DNA from: Stygibacter sp964604155
Lineage (GTDB): Bacteria; Cloacimonadota; Cloacimonadia; Cloacimonadales; TCS61
NCBI GenBank assembly: GCA_964604155.1
Contig: CAZRXY010000004.1
Span: 1-64,000 of the forward strand
Length of the DNA stretch: 64,000 nt
Direction: 5' to 3'
Shown here: one piece after another, positions 43,889 to 53,181 of the stretch
How positions within the stretch are numbered: the stretch's first letter is position 1
How the letters are laid out: every line of letters starts with the position of its first letter
Made by a program: the position numbers and the translations under genes
Notes under the pieces: model-generated
Seen by the model: the letters and a program-made list of their open reading frames with translations, nothing else
Databases searched by the model: none
What the model was told of the DNA's origin: nothing

Positions 43889-45676
43889 TTATTCCCATTC
43901 AATAGTGGCAGGCGGCTTTGAGGTAATATCATAGAGAAGATCAGCAACAAAGGGAATTTGCTTGATCTTTTTTATCAGGACGATAAGAAATTCATAATCC
44001 ATTTCGTAGAAATCAGCAGTCATGGCATCAAGAGAGGTAACCGGTCTCATCACATACACCTGTCTTTTCCGGGAATCAAAAAGAGGAAGCTGAACTACGG
44101 GCATTTGCCAGATGTCTTTAAGGTGAGCTACTTCTCGCATCAGAATATGATCGACTACTCTCAACTGATCACAGGCGTTTTTATTTAAAGAATTTTTTCC
44201 CATAAAATATTCTTTTCTCTCATCACCGGTTGCATACAGTGCTCTATTTACAGTACCCATGTTATTTATCACTATTCTGGCAGCATTTCTGAGTGTTTTC
44301 CAGCAATGAGAATGATTTTTATAAGTGAATAAGACGGGATGATTATAAGTTCTAAAATCACCCATAACGCCTACGCTTTTTATTGGGAGTAACTGAGTAA
44401 AAAGTACCTTATCTATCGCTAATTGCTGCAGTTTATCTGCTTCATCAGTGAGACTGGGCTCAATCTTATCAGCAGGAGAGGCAAGAATTCTAATAGCAAG
44501 ACCGGGACCCGGAAAAGGGTGTCTCTGCACAAGTTCTGAAGGTATTCCAAGCTCTATTCCCAGATTTCTCACTTCATCCTTATACAGGTCTTTTACAGGT
44601 TCAATAATTCTTCCTTCAGCAATCATTTTTTCTATTTCGTAAACACGGTTATGATGTGTCTTTATCTTAGCGGATTTTTTTGAGGCTCCGCTCTCTATTG
44701 TATCAGGATAAATCGTTCCCTGAACAAGCAGTAAATCCTTTTCCTTAAAATCAGCTATTGCTTCATCAGCAATTTCTGCAAAAAGTTTGCCTATGATCAA
44801 CCTCTTTTCTTCCGGGTCGTAAACATCTTTCAAAGCATCCAAAAACCGATCTTCTGCCCTGATAAGGCGGAGATTTTTATAGCCCATTTCTTGCAGATGC
44901 TTGATAATATTTTCAGATTCGTGCAGCCTCATAAAGCCGGTATCTATGTGAATAGCATGTATTCGGGGACTGCCTATGGCGACAAGACATAATTCCATGG
45001 CGACCAGAGAATCTACTCCACCAGAAAGGAGTATCAATAATTCATGATTACCAGCAGCCTTTTTTACCTCATTAATAAGCTTATCCTTATAGTTCTTTGC
45101 TTCCCAGGTGAAAGTTTCTGTGCATAATAAGAGGAAATTCTTTAGTATCTGATTACCGAAAAAAGTGTGTGAGACTTCCGGATGAAACTGAACACCAAAG
45201 ATATCACCTTTTATTGATTGAAAGGCAGCCACCGGCAAATCCGCCGTGGAGGCAGTGATTACAAACCCCTCGGGCAATTCTACCACATGATCACCATGGC
45301 TCATCCAAACCTGCTGATTTTTGGCGGTATGGGCAAACAAAGGAGAATCAAGGATGCAATCTACCAAGGTATAACCATATTCCTTATTTGAGCCACTTTC
45401 AATTTTCCCTCCGATAATATGAGCAATTAATTGATGTCCATAGCAGATACCGAGCACGGGAACAGGGATATCACTAAGCGGAATTTCAATCTTGAAGGCA
45501 TCGCTGGCATTAACAGATTGGGGACCTCCCGAAAAAATGATCCCTTTAATTCTGGAGTTATAATGGAAGTTTTCCGGATGATAAATCTCACTGAAAATAC
45601 CCAGATTTCTTATACGCCTGGCAATCAAATGAGTATATTGCCCCCCAAAATCTATAATTGCTATTTCATTTTGCAT
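43889..45676 (-). CDS. guaA: GMP synthase (glutamine-hydrolysing) with eukaryote-like insertion
   Basis: A 595-aa enzyme, longer than the usual 510-525 aa bacterial form, that converts XMP to GMP. The class I amidotransferase domain has C78 ('GICYGHQ') and 'FHPEVSH'. The ATP-pyrophosphatase domain carries 'LLSGGVDSL' (P-loop, normally SGGVDSS) and 'FPGPGLAIR'. The C-terminal dimerisation region contains an extra segment of about 80-90 residues between 'GDFRTYNHPVLF' and 'RPVTSLDAMTAD', including 'VNRALYATG' and 'QMPVVQLPLF', matching the order of motifs in human GMPS. It ends in the canonical 'TSKPPATIEWE'. AAGGA precedes the ATG. Last gene of the cluster. Confidence 0.95.
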   Translation of the reverse strand: MQNEIAIIDFGGQYTHLIARRIRNLGIFSEIYHPENFHYNSRIKGIIFSGGPQSVNASDAFKIEIPLSDIPVPVLGICYGHQLIAHIIGGKIESGSNKEYGYTLVDCILDSPLFAHTAKNQQVWMSHGDHVVELPEGFVITASTADLPVAAFQSIKGDIFGVQFHPEVSHTFFGNQILKNFLLLCTETFTWEAKNYKDKLINEVKKAAGNHELLILLSGGVDSLVAMELCLVAIGSPRIHAIHIDTGFMRLHESENIIKHLQEMGYKNLRLIRAEDRFLDALKDVYDPEEKRLIIGKLFAEIADEAIADFKEKDLLLVQGTIYPDTIESGASKKSAKIKTHHNRVYEIEKMIAEGRIIEPVKDLYKDEVRNLGIELGIPSELVQRHPFPGPGLAIRILASPADKIEPSLTDEADKLQQLAIDKVLFTQLLPIKSVGVMGDFRTYNHPVLFTYKNHSHCWKTLRNAARIVINNMGTVNRALYATGDERKEYFMGKNSLNKNACDQLRVVDHILMREVAHLKDIWQMPVVQLPLFDSRKRQVYVMRPVTSLDAMTADFYEMDYEFLIVLIKKIKQIPFVADLLYDITSKPPATIEWE

Positions 45677-45695
45677 TAATAAATTCCTTCTTTAA

Positions 45696-46268
45696 TTATC
45701 TCCTGCATAAAGCGGCAATAGCAGCACTATACAATTCATGCTCAATTTTTAAGCCTCTAAGTTCTAAGTCTTGCTTAGATTGGCAACCTGAAAGACTAAC
45801 CTGTTGCTGGGCAATAATTTTGCCCGTATCCAATCCTTGATCCACATAATGTACCGTGATGCAGGTTTGGGATAGCTTTTTTTCCCAAGCCCATTCGTAG
45901 CCATGTAAACCCTGATGCAGACGCGTGTCTGCCGGATGTATATTGATGATCCGCTCTGGGAATAGCTCTATAATATCTGGAGGTAAGATAAGCATATAGC
46001 CGGCTAATATAATGAAATCCGGCTTTTCTTTTACCAGCCATTCTTTTAGAAGATTATTAAATTCTGATCGTTTATGACTGCGAGAATCTATTGCTTGAAT
46101 AGAATATCCAAGAGATCGAGCGATACTTAGACCTGGAGCGTGAAGGTTATTACTGAAAACAGCGGATACATAAGCCAGTTGCGAAAGCGAACCTGAAAGG
46201 CAATTCTTCAGAATAGCTTCCATATTTGAACCTCTGCCGGAAATCATGATCAACAGCTTTTTTTTCAT
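45696..46268 (-). CDS. purN: Phosphoribosylglycinamide formyltransferase
   Basis: A 190-aa folate-dependent enzyme converting GAR to FGAR (step 3 of purine synthesis). 'ISGRGSNMEAIL' binds phosphate; the catalytic Asn and His are in 'NIHPADT' (commonly NIHPSLLP) and the Asp in 'VDQGLDTGKII'. The region after NIHP is unusual but retains the three catalytic residues. Its ATG overlaps purD by 4 bp, so the two are coupled. Confidence 0.93.
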   Translation of the reverse strand: MKKKLLIMISGRGSNMEAILKNCLSGSLSQLAYVSAVFSNNLHAPGLSIARSLGYSIQAIDSRSHKRSEFNNLLKEWLVKEKPDFIILAGYMLILPPDIIELFPERIINIHPADTRLHQGLHGYEWAWEKKLSQTCITVHYVDQGLDTGKIIAQQQVSLSGCQSKQDLELRGLKIEHELYSAAIAALCRR

Positions 46269-47506
46269 CTGTTTATTGCTCGCCTGCCAATATCTTTGCG
46301 ATAATACATATCCTTAAAGTACACCTTCTCCACTTTTTTATAGGCATTTTCAATGGCAATTGCCAGAGTGTGCCCCTGAGCAACTATATTCAATACTCTA
46401 CCTCCAGAAGTAACAATATCACCATCGCATAACTTACTGCCAGAATGAAAGATAAGTTCTCTATCCTCAAGAGAATTATTAATAATATATCCAGTAGTAT
46501 ATGCCTCAGGGTAACCACCAGAAGCAAGAACAATATCCACAAAATAACCATGATGGAATTCTAAAGCGTAATCCCTTAGCCTTCCATCATAGCAGGCAAG
46601 CACCAAGTCTAATAAGTCACTTTTAAGTGCCGGCAAAACCACCTCCGTTTCAGGATCACCCAGGCGGACATTGTATTCTAATACTTTTGGTCCCTGTTTT
46701 GTGAGCATGAGCCCAAAATACAGCACGCCGTGATAACTAAAATTTTCCTGGTTTATACCTTCAATAGTAGGGTCTATGATATCCATTTTAATCTTATGCA
46801 GCACTTGGGACGTGCATAAATCTACTGGGCAGAAAGCTCCCATACCCCCTGTATTTGGTCCTCTATCACCATCGAGAAGCTGTTTATGATCCTGGGACGG
46901 CAGCAGAAGCTGATAATTTTTACCGTCTGTGAATGCCAGAATGGAAAGCTCCTCTCCTAAAAGCAATTCCTCCACCAAAATGTTAGCTTCTTTGCCAAAT
47001 AAATAATAGATTTTTTCTAAGGCAATATTTGCATCTTCCCTGCTTTTACAGACAAAAACGCCCTTACCGGCAGCAAGCCCATCATATTTGATCACACATA
47101 CCCCTTCCAGCAGATTACAGTATGCTCGGGCAGGTTCTATACTGGAAAAAGCTCTATATTCGGCAGTGGCAACCTTGTATTTCCGCATAAACTCCTTAGC
47201 AAAAACTTTGGAGCCTTCCAATTGAGCAGCGGCTTTATCAGGACCAAAAACCATGATCTGAGAATCAGCAAAAAAATCTACGATGCCGGCAGTGAGCGGC
47301 TGCTCGGGTCCCACAAAAATAAGATCAATATTTTTTTCTCTGCAGAATTTACGGATAGCTGCAAAATCAGAAATATCAATTGATTCATTGTTTTCTGTTC
47401 CAGCATTTCCCGGGATAGTATATACGCAGGCAGCCTTGTCACTTTGTACCAGTTTCCAGGAAAGAGCGTGCTCTCTGCCACCTGAACCAATTACCGCTAT
47501 ATTCAT
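46265..47506 (-). CDS. purD: Phosphoribosylamine-glycine ligase
   Basis: A 413-aa ATP-grasp enzyme joining phosphoribosylamine and glycine (step 2). The N-terminal 'VIGSGGREHALSWKL' and the ATP-grasp blocks 'CVIKYDGLAAGKGVFVC', 'RGPNTGGMGAFCPV' and 'EYNVRLGDPETEVVLP' are complete. GAGG precedes the ATG. It lies between purCE and purN. Length is typical. Confidence 0.96.
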   Translation of the reverse strand: MNIAVIGSGGREHALSWKLVQSDKAACVYTIPGNAGTENNESIDISDFAAIRKFCREKNIDLIFVGPEQPLTAGIVDFFADSQIMVFGPDKAAAQLEGSKVFAKEFMRKYKVATAEYRAFSSIEPARAYCNLLEGVCVIKYDGLAAGKGVFVCKSREDANIALEKIYYLFGKEANILVEELLLGEELSILAFTDGKNYQLLLPSQDHKQLLDGDRGPNTGGMGAFCPVDLCTSQVLHKIKMDIIDPTIEGINQENFSYHGVLYFGLMLTKQGPKVLEYNVRLGDPETEVVLPALKSDLLDLVLACYDGRLRDYALEFHHGYFVDIVLASGGYPEAYTTGYIINNSLEDRELIFHSGSKLCDGDIVTSGGRVLNIVAQGHTLAIAIENAYKKVEKVYFKDMYYRKDIGRRAINR

Positions 47507-47515
47507 GGAATTACC

Positions 47516-48916
47516 TCACTCTTTATATTCACTACTCTGCATTTCCTCATCTGCTGCCCTAAGGTCTTCCTTGATCTGTAATATTTCATTATTCATAATA
47601 TCTTTAAGTCTTGGAATATTAAGACATCTAACGGCAGCAAGAGCAGCATTTCTGGGGTCAATAACTGTAAGCCCGGGAGTTTTTGAAGGCATAATCAAAG
47701 TGGAATTTATATTCAGCATCAGGTCTGTTTTGTCTGAAAAGGGAGGACAACTAATAACGGGCAGTGAACTATTTGCTGCAAGTGCACCACCTAAGCCATT
47801 TGATCTGCCGGCAACAGCGATGATCACACCAGGCTCGAGAGAATTGTTATATTCTTTTATCATACTAACTATCCTTTCCCCGTTTTTATGGGCAGATACT
47901 ACCCGCATGGCAGTGAATACACGATAATTCTCAAGTGAATTTAGAATTTTCTTACAATGAGGCAAATCCGAGGGTGAGCCCATAATAATCACCACATACC
48001 CATCCTTGATAATTTTCTCATGAATAAGATTATTCCTTATCCTCAATCTAATATCAGTGGCTGGATCAAAGGCTATTACGTCATCTGTAATTTTATTATA
48101 GATAGATAGATAACGTCTTGAGGTTTCAGAAATCACTTCAGGTGGCAATATCTGTGGAAGTCTCCCCCCTTTTTTATTCTTTAAAAGCCATTGACGAACG
48201 TATTCTTTGTCCATCTGGTCTATGTTAAGATTATCTCTATTATAATCCTCCGCTGCCCAGAACCGGCTGCTGTCCGGCGTGTGTATCTCGTCAATTAGAA
48301 TAAGCTCTCCATCGATCAAACCAAATTCGTATTTGGTGTCCACAAGAATAATCCCTTTTTCCTGAAGAAGATTTGTTCCCCGCTGGAAAAGCTGCAGAGA
48401 GACGGCAGCCATTTTATCATAAATTTCCTGAGTAGTCCATCCCTCTTTGATTATGTCTTCAGGCGTGATCTCTCTATCGTGCTCTTCCTTAGTAGTGGGA
48501 GTGAGCAAGGGTTGATCAAATTTTTGATTTTTCTGAAAACCTTCTCCAATTTTTATGCCGGAAAATTCCCGGATTCCATTCTGGTAATTTCTCCACATCG
48601 AGCCGGTGAGATAACCCCTAACTATCATTTCTATGCGTATTGGCGTGGCTTCTTTAACCAGAGCAATATTGGGATCAATCATTTTTATGAAATGATTTCC
48701 GATGATATCGGAAGTGTTTTGGAACCACCAGTTTGAAAGGGCATTTAGAACTGCACCTTTTGCTGGAATTTCGGAATTCAGCACGCTGTCAAAACTGGAT
48801 ATTCTATCAGAAACAACCAGCATCCTTACATCATCACTTATTCTAAAACTATCTCGCACTTTTCCAGTGTGAATTTTATGCAACTGGGGTGAACTTATCT
48901 TATCGATTGCCTGCAT
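47516..48916 (-). CDS. purCE: Bifunctional SAICAR synthetase/class II AIR carboxylase (PAICS-like fusion)
   Basis: A 466-aa fusion. Residues 1 to about 295 are SAICAR synthetase (PurC): 'HTGKVRDSF', 'SDRISSFDSVL', 'VRGYLTGSMWRNYQ', 'DTKYEFGLIDGELILIDEIHTPDSSR'-type active-site blocks. From about 303 a PurE domain follows: 'IIMGSPSDL' (M312), 'RVVSAHKN' and 'VAGRSNGLGGALAAN' then 'PVISCPP'. The 'AGRSNGLG' and 'PVISCPP' blocks are those of class II (animal-type) AIR carboxylase, which uses CO2 directly without PurK. Domain order is the same as in human PAICS. AGGAGG precedes the ATG. Confidence 0.93.
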   Translation of the reverse strand: MQAIDKISSPQLHKIHTGKVRDSFRISDDVRMLVVSDRISSFDSVLNSEIPAKGAVLNALSNWWFQNTSDIIGNHFIKMIDPNIALVKEATPIRIEMIVRGYLTGSMWRNYQNGIREFSGIKIGEGFQKNQKFDQPLLTPTTKEEHDREITPEDIIKEGWTTQEIYDKMAAVSLQLFQRGTNLLQEKGIILVDTKYEFGLIDGELILIDEIHTPDSSRFWAAEDYNRDNLNIDQMDKEYVRQWLLKNKKGGRLPQILPPEVISETSRRYLSIYNKITDDVIAFDPATDIRLRIRNNLIHEKIIKDGYVVIIMGSPSDLPHCKKILNSLENYRVFTAMRVVSAHKNGERIVSMIKEYNNSLEPGVIIAVAGRSNGLGGALAANSSLPVISCPPFSDKTDLMLNINSTLIMPSKTPGLTVIDPRNAALAAVRCLNIPRLKDIMNNEILQIKEDLRAADEEMQSSEYKE

Positions 48917-48940
48917 TATCGCCTCCTTGTTATTATTTTA

Positions 48941-50563
48941 TTAATGACGGAAATGTCTCATTCCGGTAAAATACATTGTTATTTCTGATTTTTGTGCTTC
49001 GCTGATCACCTCATTATCCCTGATAGAACCACCGGGCTGAATAATTGTTCTGATCCCGTGTTCTGCAGCTAATTCAATATTATCAGCAAAGGGAAAATAA
49101 GCATCTGAGACCAGTAAACACCGCGCTATCCTTTCCTGGTAATAAGAATTATAATCAGCAATATCTTTCTCAAAAGCCTCACGCCTGAGATTTTCACGGG
49201 CTTTATCCAGAGCCAACTGAGTAGAGATCAAACGGTTAGGCTGACCCGCTCCCATACCCAATAACCTGAAACTGCCCTCATCAAGACTTTCTACTATGGC
49301 AATAGCATTAGATTTCAGGTGTCTCACCGCTCTGATGCCAAACCTGACATATTGCCTGTCCAGATTTATCTCCTGTTTCGGTACAGTTACTAATCTGATC
49401 TCATCATATAGCGAATCATCGCTGTCTTGTAACAGAAGACCACCCTGGATAAAACGAAAATCCCGGGAGATTACCAATTTATCAGGATCATAGCGCACTA
49501 TTCTTAGGTTTTTATGAAATGAAAGATATTCAAGGGTCTCTTCACTAAAATCGGGTGCAATAATCACTTCGATAAATTTTCTTTGAGATTTATCCTTATC
49601 TTTTAATTTCAAATACTTAGCAGTATTATATTCAAGTGGTTTATTAAAGGCGATAATTGAGCCAAACGCTGAGGCAGGGTCTCCGGACCAGGCAGAATTG
49701 AGGGCTTCATACTGGCTGGCGGCGCAGGCGTAGCCACAGGGATTTGAGTGTTTTATTATAGCTATAGCGTGGTTATTAAATCCTCTTACAGACAGCAAAG
49801 CAGCTTCTATATCGATGATATTATTGTACGAGAGTTTTTTGCCGTGCAGGCATGGCAATTCAGCCAGGGAAGAGATAGAAGAATTATCTATATACATGGC
49901 GGCTTTCTGGTGAGAATTTTCACCATATCTGAGATCCTGAACTTTTTTATATGAGAGCCTCAGTGAATTTTGCTCAGTGATATTATCAAGAGTTTCTGCA
50001 ATCATAGCATCATAATCTGCTGTATGATTAAATGCTGCTCGCATCATATTAAAACGGAATTCTTCGGATACTGCTCCCTGATATAAATCGAGTTCATCTG
50101 CAAGTGAAGAATAGTCATTGGGATCAGTAATCACGGTCACCCATTTATAGTTTTTTGCAGCAGCTCTGATCATAGTGGGGCCTCCGATATCAATATTCTC
50201 AATCAGGACGGGCAGTTTTGCTTTCTCCGCTAGTCTTTTTTGAAAAGGGTAGAGATTACAAATCACCAGGTCTATGGGCATAATACCAAGTTTTTCAGCC
50301 TCGCGAGCATCATTTTCTCTATCATAGAGCAAAGCAGATTCAATTTTAAAGGAAATAGTCTTCATTCTGCCCTGAAAGGCTTCAGGATTACCTGTGATAG
50401 ATTGGATATCAATTACCTCTATTTCTGATTCTCGCAAATATTTTGCCGTACCACCGGTAGAGATGATTTCGCATCCCATGCCGGCAAGCTTATGGGCTAT
50501 CTCATGGAGCAGTTCTTTATCTGATACACTAATGAGGGCACGCTTTATCTTTATTAAATTCAT
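48941..50563 (-). CDS. purH: Bifunctional AICAR transformylase/IMP cyclohydrolase
   Basis: A 540-aa enzyme for the final two steps to IMP. The N-terminal IMP cyclohydrolase domain (1 to about 190) has 'ISTGGTAKYLRE' and 'FQGRMKTI'. The C-terminal AICAR transformylase has 'LRYGENSHQKAAMY', 'IIKHSNPCGYA' (catalytic Lys-His), 'SAFGSIIAFNK' and 'IQPGGSIRDNEVI'. Length is standard. GGAG precedes the ATG. Confidence 0.96.
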   Translation of the reverse strand: MNLIKIKRALISVSDKELLHEIAHKLAGMGCEIISTGGTAKYLRESEIEVIDIQSITGNPEAFQGRMKTISFKIESALLYDRENDAREAEKLGIMPIDLVICNLYPFQKRLAEKAKLPVLIENIDIGGPTMIRAAAKNYKWVTVITDPNDYSSLADELDLYQGAVSEEFRFNMMRAAFNHTADYDAMIAETLDNITEQNSLRLSYKKVQDLRYGENSHQKAAMYIDNSSISSLAELPCLHGKKLSYNNIIDIEAALLSVRGFNNHAIAIIKHSNPCGYACAASQYEALNSAWSGDPASAFGSIIAFNKPLEYNTAKYLKLKDKDKSQRKFIEVIIAPDFSEETLEYLSFHKNLRIVRYDPDKLVISRDFRFIQGGLLLQDSDDSLYDEIRLVTVPKQEINLDRQYVRFGIRAVRHLKSNAIAIVESLDEGSFRLLGMGAGQPNRLISTQLALDKARENLRREAFEKDIADYNSYYQERIARCLLVSDAYFPFADNIELAAEHGIRTIIQPGGSIRDNEVISEAQKSEITMYFTGMRHFRH

Positions 50564-50593
50564 AATTACTCCATAATTTCGGATATCAATAAT

Positions 50594-52330
50594 TTATTCA
50601 TCGAAGACAGCCACCGGGAAATAGATAAGTTCGCAGATATCAGGATGGAAATCGACTAATACTACATCAGGCAGGGATTTTGCTGTTTCTTCGGCAAATA
50701 TTAGATTTTGTTCATAGATATCGGAGGTATCAGCTATAGTGTTTTTTCTGATGGGAATAGATTTTATGGCTTCATTGATATCAAGTGAGATTGGTTTTTG
50801 GAATACGTTTTCTGAGATATGCGTCCATTCTCCAGAATTACTGTGATAACAGTATTGGCTGAGGAACTTCCAGCCATTTTTGCAGACAAATTTTATAGCA
50901 TCCACGGTGTATTCGAATTCTGCTAAAGAGAGCACATAATGCAGATTAAGTCTCACCCAGCCGGGTTTTAAACCAGAGAGATGCTTCTGGGCGATCACGT
51001 TCAGATATTTATTTGAAATCTCGGGTAAAATATTCATGATAAGATGTCCATAGGGGCCTGCACAGGAACAGCCGGCTCTGGTCTGGATGCCAAAGAGATC
51101 GTTAATAAGCTTTGTTACAAACTTGGGGTGAAGGATTTTGTCTGAATTTTTATATCTTATATTAAAGGGGATAATTCCCAATTTTTTATGGTGGTCTTTT
51201 TCACCAAGGAAAATTAAGCCCTCTTCATCTTCTAATTCCTGATAGAATATTTTGATATAATAGGATTCTATTGCTCTAATTTTTTCTATGCCAATTTTCT
51301 CTTTAAGTTCAAAAACCAAAGCTACTCGTAATGCTTGAATAATGCCTGGTGTGCCTGGTTTTTCCCGCGTTTCTATATCTTCTACATAAAGCTCCCGGGT
51401 TCTCGATACATATTCTACTGTGCCACCGGCAGCAATGGAGGGAGGCAAATCCTGCCGGTATATCCTGTCATTAAAGATAAGCACTCCGCTGGCTCCAGGA
51501 CCACCCAGGAATTTATGCGGGCTCAAGAATATGGCGTCATAAAAGGCATCTTCATCATAATTCATATCTATTTCTATGTAGGGGGCACAGGCAGCAAAAT
51601 CAAAGCAGGCATAGCAATCATATTTGTGCAGAATTCGGGCAATGGCATAAGTATCTGTGAGTATTCCTGTAACATTTGACCCTGCTGAGAAAGAACCTAT
51701 CTTTGTTCTATCCGAGTATCTGGGATCAGATACTATATTCTCGAGTGCTCCCAAATCTATCTGTCCTTCTTTTGCCAGGGGTATTTCTATCACTTCACAG
51801 AGTGTGCGTCTCCACATGATCTCATTTGAATGATGCTCGTAGGGGCTCACGAAAACCAGGGGTTTGTGCTTTTCTATGTATTCCAGAAGGGCATCATGAC
51901 AATCAGGCTGATATACTTTTCTTCTTTTCAAGCAGCTTTCAAGGAAAAAATGATATCGCTCCTGGGCAACAGGAGAAACGTAAACACCCAGGATTTGCTG
52001 CAATCGCGTAATGCCTCCGGTTGTTCCAGACTCTGTAAAAATAATTTTACCGTTTTCACCGGCATTAACCGCGTCTTTCACCTTGCTTTCGGCTTCGCGC
52101 AGCAGTAAGGTCATTGTTTTACCTGTAAAATCATCCTCAGTATGAGAATTTGCGTAATATTCACGAATATTATTAAGATGGTCTTCTATAAATAATAGAT
52201 TTCTGCCGCTGGCAGTGTAATCCAGATATACGAGTGGTCTTTTGCCAAACGGTGTCGAGATAAGCTTGTTTCTCCCTATCAGTTCCTGCCTTAACCAGTC
52301 TAATTCTTTAATTTTTTCCGTGATTCTCAT
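50594..52330 (-). CDS. Class V aminotransferase / cysteine desulfurase-like PLP enzyme
   Basis: A 578-aa fold-type I PLP enzyme. The Schiff-base Lys is in 'LSPHKFLGGPGASG', preceded by 'DFAACAPYIEIDM' (PLP Asp). A desulfurase-type active-site Cys region 'TRAGCSCAGPYGH' follows. It is longer than SufS/IscS (about 400 aa) because of a C-terminal extension of about 80 residues of unknown fold. It sits between purQ and purH with short gaps, so it is co-transcribed with the purine genes. A role in sulfur or amino-group supply to nucleotide metabolism is possible but unproven. The ribosome-binding site is weak. Confidence 0.85.
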   Translation of the reverse strand: MRITEKIKELDWLRQELIGRNKLISTPFGKRPLVYLDYTASGRNLLFIEDHLNNIREYYANSHTEDDFTGKTMTLLLREAESKVKDAVNAGENGKIIFTESGTTGGITRLQQILGVYVSPVAQERYHFFLESCLKRRKVYQPDCHDALLEYIEKHKPLVFVSPYEHHSNEIMWRRTLCEVIEIPLAKEGQIDLGALENIVSDPRYSDRTKIGSFSAGSNVTGILTDTYAIARILHKYDCYACFDFAACAPYIEIDMNYDEDAFYDAIFLSPHKFLGGPGASGVLIFNDRIYRQDLPPSIAAGGTVEYVSRTRELYVEDIETREKPGTPGIIQALRVALVFELKEKIGIEKIRAIESYYIKIFYQELEDEEGLIFLGEKDHHKKLGIIPFNIRYKNSDKILHPKFVTKLINDLFGIQTRAGCSCAGPYGHLIMNILPEISNKYLNVIAQKHLSGLKPGWVRLNLHYVLSLAEFEYTVDAIKFVCKNGWKFLSQYCYHSNSGEWTHISENVFQKPISLDINEAIKSIPIRKNTIADTSDIYEQNLIFAEETAKSLPDVVLVDFHPDICELIYFPVAVFDE

Positions 52331-52342
52331 TTTTTTTTCAGC

Positions 52343-53167
52343 TCAGCTTTTATTTCGCAGATAGTTTACAATATTGGTAAAAATTTTAAGCCCTTCTCCT
52401 TCTTCAGGTATCTGGGATTGCAATCTTTTTATGCCGGCCCAATTAGGATGATTGTAGAAAGATAGAAACGCCTCGGGATGAGGCATTAAGCCAAAAACCT
52501 GTCCGGTTTTATCGCATAACCCTGCACATTGAAGGTCAGAACCGTTTGGGTTATCAGGATACTGAGCAATGATATTACCTGATTTATCTGTGTAAGCCAG
52601 ACAATTCAGATTGCTGTCCAAAATGCTCGCTCTCACGAAATCATTAGAGATAATGAGCTTTCCTTCACCGTGTCTCACAGGAAGTGCTATACTGTCTATT
52701 TCATCCAAAAATGGTGTTTTTGATTGAGGATTAGCTTTGCAATGCACCCAGCGGTCTTCAAATTTGCCGGAATCATTAAAGGTGAGTGTAACTTCCTGTT
52801 CATAAATGTTTTGTGTATTGGGAAGAAGACCCATCTTCACCAGAAACTGAAAACCATTGCAGATTCCAAGTATAAATTTGCCATCATCAATGAAATCGAG
52901 CAAAGCTGAATAAAACTGCTTTCCACCAGCAAGACGCCTATACTTCATCTTATTGGCAAGAACCTTGCCTGAACCTAAATCATCTCCAAACGAAAAACCG
53001 CCGGGGAAATTTAGTATTTGATAATCTGAAATATCAATTTTTCCCAAGAAGACATCATTCAAATGAACAATATCAACCTCTGCCCCTGCTAATTTATAGG
53101 CAGCAGCCAATTCCTGCTCACAATTAATACCATAGCCGGTGATAACTAAAGATTTGATTATTTTCAT
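52343..53167 (-). CDS. purQ: FGAM synthase glutaminase subunit PurQ
   Basis: A 274-aa class I glutamine amidotransferase providing ammonia for FGAM synthesis (step 4). Catalytic Cys lies in 'LGICNGFQFLVKMGLLP', the His/Glu pair in 'LMPHPEAFLSFYNHP'. It begins 'LVITGYGINCEQELAAAYKLAGAEV'. Longer than small PurQ (about 227 aa) and more like the C-terminal domain of large PurL. It directly follows purL, its partner. Confidence 0.95.
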   Translation of the reverse strand: MKIIKSLVITGYGINCEQELAAAYKLAGAEVDIVHLNDVFLGKIDISDYQILNFPGGFSFGDDLGSGKVLANKMKYRRLAGGKQFYSALLDFIDDGKFILGICNGFQFLVKMGLLPNTQNIYEQEVTLTFNDSGKFEDRWVHCKANPQSKTPFLDEIDSIALPVRHGEGKLIISNDFVRASILDSNLNCLAYTDKSGNIIAQYPDNPNGSDLQCAGLCDKTGQVFGLMPHPEAFLSFYNHPNWAGIKRLQSQIPEEGEGLKIFTNIVNYLRNKS

Positions 53168-53181
53168 TTAAGATTTCCTGT

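Noticed and set aside
47283..47927. 214-aa open frame on the plus strand antisense to purD and purCE
   Set aside because: It lies wholly over two clear minus-strand purine genes, has no ribosome-binding site and shows no recognisable domain.
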